Assembly (NCBI GenBank): GCA_021797055.1
Contig: JAKAAI010000054.1
Span: 1 to 11,924 of the forward strand
From: Thermoplasmata archaeon
GTDB taxonomy: Archaea > Thermoplasmatota > Thermoplasmata > Thermoplasmatales > Thermoplasmataceae
DNA length: 11,924 nucleotides
Reading direction: 5' to 3'
The translations under genes were made by a program, and so were the position numbers. Within the stretch, counting starts at the first letter, position 1; each line of letters opens with the position of its first letter. The notes under the pieces were generated by a model. It was not told the DNA's origin, did not search any database, and saw only the letters and a program-made list of their open reading frames with translations. Positions 7,114 through 11,924 of the stretch are shown one piece after another.

Positions 7114-7230
7114 ATGTGGTTCAGAGGGATGGAGTTCCCTGTGACTGTCCTTACTAGACTGATAACTCCTGAGGAGCAGCTGATGAACTTAAAAGGTTGC
7201 GGCAGGAGTGACTGTAATGGTTTTCAATAG
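7114..7230 (+). CDS. Possible 38-aa leader ORF overlapping the first mutS-like gene
   Basis: ATG 7114 to TAG 7228-7230 encodes 38 aa starting MWFRGMEFPV and ending KGCGRSDCNGFQ, with two Cys in a GCGRSDC segment. It lies about 10 nt after the predicted transcription start and its last 14 bases overlap the mutS-like coding region in another frame, ending 9 bases after that gene's ATG. This geometry would allow ribosomes that finish the leader to reinitiate on the large gene. No family is recognised; a short zinc-knuckle-like or purely regulatory peptide are both possible. Confidence 0.4.
   Translation: MWFRGMEFPVTVLTRLITPEEQLMNLKGCGRSDCNGFQ
7204..7211 (+). promoter_or_regulatory. Shine-Dalgarno site choosing ATG 7217 over GTG 7208
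   Basis: AGGAGTGA at 7204-7211 is close to the archaeal consensus AGGAGGTGA. The GTG at 7208 lies inside it and cannot be the start, while ATG 7217 is 8 nt after AGGAG, ideal spacing. Confidence 0.65.
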
Positions 7231-8737
7231 CATTCTATGGTCAAATGGGCAGACGGAAAGCCTTGAGGTTGAAGATCCGGATTTTTTCGTGGACCTCAAT
7301 ATAGATCAGATCATAAATGGAATAATTGATAAAAATAAAGATTATGACCTTAGACCGTTATTCGATACAATGCCAGAAAGCATTGATACCGTGAGATACA
7401 GGCAGGATATCTTCAAAGATCTTCAGAATCCGGTTACCCTATCGGTATTGAAGGAATATTCCATGAGAATGAAGAGCGTATATGCGATGCTTTCCGGTAA
7501 TGAAAGGCTTTACCAGTATCAGAAACAGGGATGGCATCTGGACGCCGCCTTGATGTACTTTGATTCAATTCAGGATCTTGCGAAAAAACTAGGCGATACG
7601 CACCTTGATTCGCAGGGGCTCACATTATTGAGGGACTATGTTCAGGCGTATGTTTCCTCCAAAAGCTTCATGGGAATATCAGAAGAGGCAAGACGTGTAA
7701 AGGCTAAATTATCCACAATACGTTATGAGATGTCCATAGGATCGACAAGAGTGACAGTCAGGAAAGACAGGGGTAGGCAAAACTACAATGAGATATTGCG
7801 TGAAGTATTTAGCAAATTCAGGGGAAAAAAAGAATCAGCAGGAAACCTGCAACATTTCAATGATCCTTCCATGAATCATGTCGAAATCGCAGTGTTGGCA
7901 TTGATCGCACGTCTGTTCCCGGAAGAATTCAAGGCACTTATCACATTCTATGATAACCATTCAAGCTTCATTGACCCGGTTTTGGCTCGCATATATCATG
8001 AATTGCAGTTCTACCTCTCATATATTGAATATATATCTCCCGTCAGAAATACAGGACTGAAATTTTGCATTCCTGAAATAAGAAATGAGAGGGATATTTA
8101 CTGTATCCAGTCTTTTGATCTTGCTCTTGCACACAAGTTTACATCTTCAGGTTCCCCAGTAGTTACCAATGATTTCAGATTATCCCGGAATGAAAACATC
8201 ATTGTCGTGACCGGGCCTAACAATGGAGGAAAAACCACATTTGCCAGATCATTCGGACAGGCGTTTTATCTCGCTGCACTTGGTCTCCCTATACCAGGAA
8301 CGGAAGCAAGATTGTTTCTCGCGGACAAAATTTACACCCATTTTGAGAAATCTGAGGAGCCTGAGAACCTGAGGGGAAAACTGGAGGACGATCTTGTGAG
8401 GATGCGAAAAATCCTAGATCTCGCAACGGAAAGGAGTATAATTATAATAAATGAAATGCTAAGTTCCACAACCTCAAAGGATGCAATTCAGATAGGAAAA
8501 AGGATCATCGACCTAATAAGTAAGAAAAATTCCATCTGTATTTATGTGACATTTCTTGACGAGTTTGCCAAGATTCATGGTGTTGTAAGCATGGTCAGCC
8601 AGGTCGATCCTATTGCATCTGAAATAAGGACGTTCAAGATCGTTAGAAGCGAACCAAACGGTCTTGCATATGCGAGAGTAGTAGCTGAGAAGTACGGGCT
8701 TACATATCAGAAAATTTTGCGGAGGATCAAGGAATGA
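7217..8737 (+). CDS. MutS-like ATPase, first of a tandem pair
   Basis: 506 aa. The N-terminal part (1-300) is mainly helical and resembles the MutS core/lever region (MPESIDTVRYRQDIFKDLQ at about 52-70 matches the YRQ-D-DL block of the family). The C-terminus is a MutS-type ABC ATPase: Walker A TGPNNGGKTT (GPNNGGKTT at 333-341), a signature-like segment from about 373, Walker B IIIINEMLSSTTSKDA with Asn412-Glu413, then YVTFLDEF (Phe446). There is no room for the mismatch-recognition domain I or connector, and no Smr or HNH nuclease. Two departures from MutS: Asn replaces the Walker B Asp, and Phe stands where MutS has His in its TH motif. ATG 7217 is set by AGGAGTGA. The stop overlaps the next gene by ATGA, so the two products are probably made together and form a heteromer. 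The role (recombination control, DNA repair or defence) is unknown. Confidence 0.8.
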   Translation: MVFNSILWSNGQTESLEVEDPDFFVDLNIDQIINGIIDKNKDYDLRPLFDTMPESIDTVRYRQDIFKDLQNPVTLSVLKEYSMRMKSVYAMLSGNERLYQYQKQGWHLDAALMYFDSIQDLAKKLGDTHLDSQGLTLLRDYVQAYVSSKSFMGISEEARRVKAKLSTIRYEMSIGSTRVTVRKDRGRQNYNEILREVFSKFRGKKESAGNLQHFNDPSMNHVEIAVLALIARLFPEEFKALITFYDNHSSFIDPVLARIYHELQFYLSYIEYISPVRNTGLKFCIPEIRNERDIYCIQSFDLALAHKFTSSGSPVVTNDFRLSRNENIIVVTGPNNGGKTTFARSFGQAFYLAALGLPIPGTEARLFLADKIYTHFEKSEEPENLRGKLEDDLVRMRKILDLATERSIIIINEMLSSTTSKDAIQIGKRIIDLISKKNSICIYVTFLDEFAKIHGVVSMVSQVDPIASEIRTFKIVRSEPNGLAYARVVAEKYGLTYQKILRRIKE

Positions 8738-10254
8738 AGGTAAATTTGCTTTTCCGGGATGTAACATATAAAATCCCAGACAGCCTTCCATGGAACAGTA
8801 AAGATCTTGAAAAGGATCTAGACCTTAAAGATATATTCAGTGCCATGTCTGGTAAGGACGCTTATATATTTGAAGTATGTCGGAAAGTTGTTCTAAACAG
8901 CGTTACAGATTATGAGACAATAATGTACCGTCAGGATGTGATGCGTGATTTCATAAACAACCAGATGTTCGTTCGTGAAGTTTATTCAACGCTCGTCAAT
9001 GCCATTGCGGAAGCGAGGAAACGGCATATTTGGATAAGCAGTTCTAACCCCGAGTCTGTTCTGCACGAATCCATATCCATTCTGAGGATCTATACAGCCG
9101 CCTTGGAAAATATCAGGGAAATGGGAAAGACTGCACTGCCATCGCTTCGTTCTGAAAGCTTCAGGCAGCTTTTCACCACAATAATCGACGAGTTTAGCGA
9201 AGAATATATCGGTATGGTGTCAGGTTACTTGGAAAGCCTTCGTTTTCCAAGGGGGATATATGTGCGTGGTAAAATTGGAAGAGGAAGCTCTCTAACTGGA
9301 TACACACTGGTGGCACCAGATGTAAGACCGGTTAGAATTATGGAAAGAATCACACATCTTAGAGACCCTCGCTATACTTATGTCCTTCCAGATCGGGATT
9401 TAAGTGGAGCCCAGGCACTTGGTGAAATGCGAACGAGAAGCATACGTGAAACATCCAGAATAGTAGGAGAATCTGCAGAAAACGTTCGGGCTTTTATTGA
9501 AGGCTTAAGAGAAGAAATTGCATTCTATATAGGATGCCTCAACCTGTGGAATAAACTTGAGCTCATAGGTGCAAAGGCCTCATTCCCAGTTCCAGAGGAC
9601 GATTATAAGAAGGGAACCAGATATGAGGGCCTATATGATTTAGCACTGGCTCTGAGATTAGATCATACTGTAGTTGGAAACTCGCTTAATGCAGAAAATG
9701 ATAGCATAATATTCATAACAGGTGCCAATAAGGGTGGGAAATCAACTCTGCTCAGAGCTATCGGGCAGGCACAGTTAATGATGCAGTGTGGGATATTTGT
9801 TGCTGCAGAAACATTCAGCACTTATATTGCGAACAGTATCTGCACGCACTTCAAGAGAGAGGAGGATTCCGGTATGGCAATGGGAAAATTTGATGAAGAA
9901 CTTAGCAGGATGAGCGCAATAATTGACCACATATCTTCTGGAAGCAGGTTGCTTTTCAATGAATCATTCTCGTCAACCAACGTAAGGGAAGGATCTGAGA
10001 TTGCCAAGCAGATCATAAACGCTCTGCTGGCCAGAGGAATGAAAATTATATTTGTAACACATTTCAACGAACTTGCTGAAGAATACACTGGAAATGTGAC
10101 AAGGCCAACCTTTCTCAGGGCAGAGAGGCTGGACGATGGAACGCGTACATTCAGAGTCATTCAGGCCGATCCAATTTCAACAAGCTTCGGGTATGATATA
10201 TTCCGGGAAATTTTCGGAGAGAGTGTTGAGATCAGATCAACCGTGGAATCATGA
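8734..10254 (+). CDS. MutS-like ATPase, second of a tandem pair
   Basis: 506 aa, the same length and layout as its upstream neighbour, but clearly diverged from it. The N-terminal half again has the YRQDVMRDF block (about 67-75) and long helices (MRTRSIRETSRIVGE region). The ATPase shows Walker A TGANKGGKST (330-338), Walker B LLFNESFSSTNVREGSE with Asn409-Glu410, and VTHFNELAEE with His443, which corresponds to the conserved MutS TH motif. The last 40 residues (TRTFRVIQADPISTSFGYDI) match the end of the MutS ATPase domain; helix-turn-helix dimerisation residues and a nuclease domain are absent. Translation is coupled to the upstream gene through ATGA at 8734-8737. Unlike its partner it keeps the His, so the two composite ATP sites should differ. 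Automated pipelines usually call such proteins 'DNA mismatch repair protein MutS', which overstates what is known. Confidence 0.82.
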   Translation: MKVNLLFRDVTYKIPDSLPWNSKDLEKDLDLKDIFSAMSGKDAYIFEVCRKVVLNSVTDYETIMYRQDVMRDFINNQMFVREVYSTLVNAIAEARKRHIWISSSNPESVLHESISILRIYTAALENIREMGKTALPSLRSESFRQLFTTIIDEFSEEYIGMVSGYLESLRFPRGIYVRGKIGRGSSLTGYTLVAPDVRPVRIMERITHLRDPRYTYVLPDRDLSGAQALGEMRTRSIRETSRIVGESAENVRAFIEGLREEIAFYIGCLNLWNKLELIGAKASFPVPEDDYKKGTRYEGLYDLALALRLDHTVVGNSLNAENDSIIFITGANKGGKSTLLRAIGQAQLMMQCGIFVAAETFSTYIANSICTHFKREEDSGMAMGKFDEELSRMSAIIDHISSGSRLLFNESFSSTNVREGSEIAKQIINALLARGMKIIFVTHFNELAEEYTGNVTRPTFLRAERLDDGTRTFRVIQADPISTSFGYDIFREIFGESVEIRSTVES

Positions 10255-10346
10255 AAACGTGGGTATCTTGGCACTTGGTAAAGGAAAGTGCCAATGATGT
10301 TCAAGATGCAATCCTTGTTGGTACGAACGGACATATTTTGCCATGA
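10251..10346 (+). CDS. 31-aa ORF overlapping the second mutS-like stop, possibly a truncated third operon gene
   Basis: ATG 10251 overlaps the stop of the second mutS-like gene by ATGA, and the frame runs to TGA 10344-10346. The peptide, starting MKTWVSWHLV and ending GTNGHILP, has normal composition, but I recognise no family. Soon after its stop comes a fragment of an unrelated methyltransferase gene (10362), so it may be the 5' remnant of a longer third gene cut by rearrangement. A perfect hairpin lies within it. Confidence 0.35.
   Translation: MKTWVSWHLVKESANDVQDAILVGTNGHILP
10268..10294 (+). repeat. Perfect 9-bp inverted repeat just after the mutS-like pair
   Basis: TTGGCACTT (10268-10276) pairs exactly with AAGTGCCAA (10286-10294) around a 9-nt loop. 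It starts 14 bp after the stop of the second mutS-like gene. There is no following T tract, so it could be a transcript-end or mRNA-stabilising hairpin, a protein-binding site, or an end of a lost mobile element. Confidence 0.55.
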
Positions 10347-10361
10347 TTTAATCTGCCATCA

Positions 10362-10454
10362 GGACATTGGTTATGGTCAGAATGGAATTACTATTCCACT
10401 CTTAAAAATGGGTTACAAAAGAATATTCGCGATTGATGTCAGCAAAAGAGCACT
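10362..10454 (+). pseudogene. Degenerate internal fragment of the methyltransferase gene
   Basis: This stretch matches 4514-4606 without gaps: I count 87 of 93 bases identical (differences at 10373, 10391, 10425, 10426, 10428 and 10448). It covers codons 52-82, the SAM-binding motif I to motif II region. The frame is still open and reads DIGYGQNGITIPLLKMGYKR and so on, then ends at a TAG at 10462-10464. The motif I Cys has become Tyr, and several other differences change amino acids. Similarity stops sharply on both sides, so this is a non-functional piece, either a diverged duplicate or a relic of a second methyltransferase gene. Confidence 0.85.
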
Positions 10455-10587
10455 TTCAATTTAGTGACATATTTCACCTGCATGTCTTTTAATGTTATAG
10501 ACACAATATGGGAAAAAATCGGTTGAATAGAGTTTTATTTACCTTACACACCCAATTTCCTACTTAACATCCATTTTACAACATCAG

Positions 10588-10608
10588 GTTTCTTGTTGTC
10601 GAAGAAAC
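10588..10608 (+). repeat. 7-bp inverted repeat with extended flanking pairing
   Basis: GTTTCTT (10588-10594) pairs with AAGAAAC (10602-10608) around a 7-nt loop. An alternative register pairs CAG (10585-10587) with CTG (10608-10610) if G10588 is bulged, extending the stem to nine pairs. Function unknown. Confidence 0.45.
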
Positions 10609-10624
10609 TGCTAATGGGGGAGCA

Positions 10625-10643
10625 TTCATGTTACGTCCATGAA
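10625..10643 (+). repeat. 6-bp inverted repeat
   Basis: TTCATG (10625-10630) pairs with CATGAA (10638-10643) around a 7-nt loop, 17 bp after the previous hairpin and with the same loop length. Two hairpins this close in a non-coding stretch could belong to one structured RNA or be chance. Confidence 0.35.
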
Positions 10644-10794
10644 ATAGCTAAAAAGGCTTAATTCAGGCATTTGGAAAAAATAACCATTGTACAGCCTTCA
10701 ATCTTGCACCGATCACTTTCGCTGGAGAGCGTTCACATGGCTTACTTGCTATCAATTCTCCTTTTTTAGAAGACATTTCGTTCCCAATAATTTT

Positions 10795-10840
10795 GGTATG
10801 AAGGTAAACAATTTTATACCGATATACCATTTAAATCCAC
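10795..10840 (+). promoter_or_regulatory. Promoter and possible operator of the vapBC genes
   Basis: The TATA element TTTATA at 10813-10818 is centred about 26 bp before ATG 10841, so the transcript is probably leaderless. TATACC occurs at 10815-10820 and again at 10823-10828, an 8-bp period, and GGTAT at 10795-10799 is the inverse of ATACC. VapB antitoxins with a ribbon-helix-helix domain usually repress their own promoter at repeats like these, so this is a candidate autoregulatory operator. Confidence 0.4.
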
Positions 10841-11101
10841 ATGAAAGTGAAAACGAGTATATCCATAGATAATGAGGTTTGGATGGAGCTCAAGAATCTG
10901 GCATTACAACGAGGTAAGGACATAAGCTCGATCCTGAAGGATGCTATCGAAAACGAACTGTATATGGATTTAGACAAATCCTTAATAAAGTATTCCAGGC
11001 ATGGCAAATCTGACCTGGATTTTGATCCAATCAAACCAAAAAGCAAAGTATCCGATCTGGTAAGGAGCATGAGGGATGACAGAGAAGGTCGCGTATATTG
11101 A
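10841..11101 (+). CDS. vapB: VapB-type antitoxin (ribbon-helix-helix)
   Basis: 86 aa. The N-terminus, MKVKTSISIDNEVWMELKNL then ALQRGKDISSILKDAIENEL, is a ribbon-helix-helix DNA-binding domain: one beta strand (residues 2-9) followed by two helices. The middle is basic and polar, and the C-terminus, SKVSDLVRSMRDDREGRVY, is the kind of flexible, Arg-rich tail that VapB proteins insert in the toxin active site. It neutralises the VapC encoded next to it and probably represses the operon with it. The coding end overlaps the toxin start by 26 bp in a different frame, typical for these pairs. The ATG is preceded by a TATA element at leaderless distance and not by a Shine-Dalgarno site. Confidence 0.85.
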   Translation: MKVKTSISIDNEVWMELKNLALQRGKDISSILKDAIENELYMDLDKSLIKYSRHGKSDLDFDPIKPKSKVSDLVRSMRDDREGRVY

Positions 11102-11531
11102 CACTAGCGCAATAGTAAAGAGGTATGTGTATGAAACTGGATCAGAATTTATTCGTGCACAATACAAAGACGCCTATCTTGGGAAAGTTCTGCTTTCGTT
11201 CAACGTCTGGAATATTGGAGAGGTTATTGGAGTATTTGACAGGGCCCATAGACAAGAAAGAATTACAGGTGAACAGTTTGATGAAGTTATGGACAGATTC
11301 TCAGATGAAACTGCAAGACTTAAGAAGATAAGTCGAATAAGAATACTCAACTTATCCGAAAAACTTTTAGTGAGTAGCTGGGACGTTGTGATAAAATACC
11401 ACATCTATGTTGCTGATGCCCTGCAGATTATAAGTGCCATTGAAGTTGGATGCAGCGAGTTTTATACAGGAGATGAAAAGCTGCATAAGTTAGCACTCTC
11501 CTACGGCTTAAATTCTATTCATTTGGGATGA
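11076..11531 (+). CDS. vapC: VapC-type toxin, PIN-domain ribonuclease
   Basis: 151 aa, about the normal length for VapC. It is a Mg-dependent PIN-domain endoribonuclease; family members cleave tRNA or rRNA and stop translation. All acidic active-site positions are present: Asp9 in AYIDTSAIVK, Glu49 in WNIGEVIG, Asp114 in VADALQIISA and Asp133 in FYTGDEKLHK. The start ATG 11076 lies inside vapB and is preceded by AGGAG at 11063-11067 with 8-nt spacing. An intact active site suggests a functional toxin held by VapB. Its RNA target cannot be told from sequence. Confidence 0.9.
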   Translation: MTEKVAYIDTSAIVKRYVYETGSEFIRAQYKDAYLGKVLLSFNVWNIGEVIGVFDRAHRQERITGEQFDEVMDRFSDETARLKKISRIRILNLSEKLLVSSWDVVIKYHIYVADALQIISAIEVGCSEFYTGDEKLHKLALSYGLNSIHLG

Positions 11532-11841
11532 TTGCCGATACTTCATAATGAACAACACTACTCTAATTCAAGTGCACCTAAAATATTCCAGTAAATCTTT
11601 AATCAAATCCCTGCCGGTCCACTCTGGCTCTTACTGAATTTGCTTATGGGTAAAAGCATAAGATTGAATGCAGGATTTTCCACGTGAAAGTGTAAGTGAT
11701 TTCAAATAGAATTTATAAAGCGTGATTTAAGGAAATCAAGTTACTTGAGATTGGTTTATATTCCATATAATTCAATGATGAGTCTTAAGGTACTATATAA
11801 GAGAGTATAAATGATTATATACAAAATATAGATAACACATA
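11532..11841 (+). promoter_or_regulatory. Gap after vapC, with promoter for the next gene
   Basis: No gene is supported. A short minus-strand frame (about 11568-11630) reads EPEWTGRDLIKDLLEYFRCT before its stop and could be the tail of a lost gene. Near the right end the region becomes very AT-rich; TTATATAC at about 11815-11822 lies about 24 bp before GTG 11842 and is the likely TATA box. Another TATA-like element, TATATAA, lies at about 11794-11800. Confidence 0.4.
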
Positions 11842-11924
11842 GTGTCGAAATCTGGCATAACAACAATTCAACTGGATAGGTCGGTTGTAGATGAGCTTAA
11901 AAAGTTTAAAAGATATCGGCGGGA
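11842..11924 (+). CDS. Second antitoxin-like protein, N-terminus only (cut by window end)
   Basis: GTG 11842 opens a frame of 27 complete codons that runs off the window. It reads SKSGITTIQLDRSVVDELKK and then FKRYRR. The TTIQL-R---DELK-FKR pattern resembles VapB-like antitoxins of the archaeal type that precede PIN-domain toxins, usually continuing with a (E)TYEEVI stretch. There is an in-frame stop three codons upstream, so GTG (or the ATA before it) must be the start; the TATA box is at leaderless distance. If right, a second toxin gene should follow. It is different in sequence from the antitoxin at 10841. Confidence 0.6.
   Translation, partial: MSKSGITTIQLDRSVVDELKKFKRYRR

Larger units (their letters stand above)
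10455..10794. other. Gene-poor, rearranged stretch with hairpins
   Basis: No gene could be supported on either strand. On the minus strand a frame ending with TGA near 10676 carries a peptide-like piece (KPCERSPAKVIGARLKAVQW), but it has no credible start or promoter and I recognise no family. Two perfect hairpins are listed separately. The stretch follows the methyltransferase fragment and precedes the toxin-antitoxin promoter, and looks like decayed DNA. Confidence 0.4.

Noticed and set aside
7126..7215. Possible C/D-box guide RNA before the mutS-like pair (CTGATGA with nearby CTGA motifs)
   Set aside because: The boxes are not in the C-D'-C'-D order with usual guide spacings, and the stretch is better explained by a leader ORF and ribosome-binding site.
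9822..10160. 112-aa minus-strand frame in the second mutS-like gene
   Set aside because: It lies opposite the conserved ATPase motifs and has no promoter; shadow of the real gene.
10268..10294. Calling the perfect inverted repeat an insertion-sequence end
   Set aside because: No transposase, matching second end or target duplication was seen in the window.
10687..10872. 61-aa plus-strand frame running into vapB
   Set aside because: It spans the vapBC promoter and the start of vapB and has no recognisable content.
11568..11630. Minus-strand fragment EPEWTGRDLIKDLLEYFRCT as part of a gene
   Set aside because: Stops flank it closely and no family is recognised; at most a short relic.

Overview
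The window looks archaeal, most likely an acidophilic, cell-wall-less member of the Thermoplasmata (Ferroplasma, Cuniculiplasma or acid-mine 'plasma' type). This is an inference. It rests on moderate-to-low GC, heavy use of ATA and AGA/AGG codons, TATA-type promoters about 25 bp upstream of start codons with no room for a 5' UTR, GTG and TTG starts, Shine-Dalgarno sites mainly on internal operon genes, and an anchored solute-binding protein with a Thr/Ser linker. No rRNA, tRNA, CRISPR array or intact insertion sequence was found.

Layout. (1) 1-1820: a lone family-1 sugar/solute-binding lipoprotein-like gene with its own promoter and a hairpin terminator; no ABC permease or ATPase genes follow. 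(2) 1821-2207: a gene-poor stretch with a good TATA box and a decayed reading frame. (3) 2208-5055: a mercury-resistance cluster. An HxlR-family regulator points left; a standalone MerP/NmerA-like HMA protein, mercuric reductase MerA (redox CxxxxC plus C-terminal CysCys) and a class I SAM methyltransferase point right with 6-14 bp gaps. (4) 5056-6950: a gene-poor leader, a possible 54-aa leaderless ORF, an MFS exporter and a 52-aa ORF overlapping its stop codon. (5) 7070-10346: a strong TATA box, a 38-aa leader ORF, then two tandem MutS-like ATPases that overlap by ATGA, and a 31-aa ORF that again overlaps by ATGA. (6) 10347-10840: apparent wreckage, with a 93-bp degenerate copy of part of the methyltransferase gene and several hairpins. 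(7) 10841-11531: a VapBC toxin-antitoxin pair. (8) 11842-end: the start of a second antitoxin-like gene cut by the window edge.

How it fits together. The HMA protein would bind Hg(II) and pass it to MerA for reduction to Hg(0), with the HxlR protein as probable local regulator; the methyltransferase is in the operon but its substrate is unknown. The two MutS-like proteins keep MutS-type ATPase modules but have no room for the mismatch-recognition domain. They carry Asn-Glu instead of Asp-Glu in Walker B, and only the second has the usual Thr-His motif, so they may form an obligate asymmetric heterodimer. That pair, with its small flanking ORFs, is the best candidate here for a poorly described system. 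The neighbouring toxin-antitoxin genes and broken fragments suggest an accessory, recombining region.
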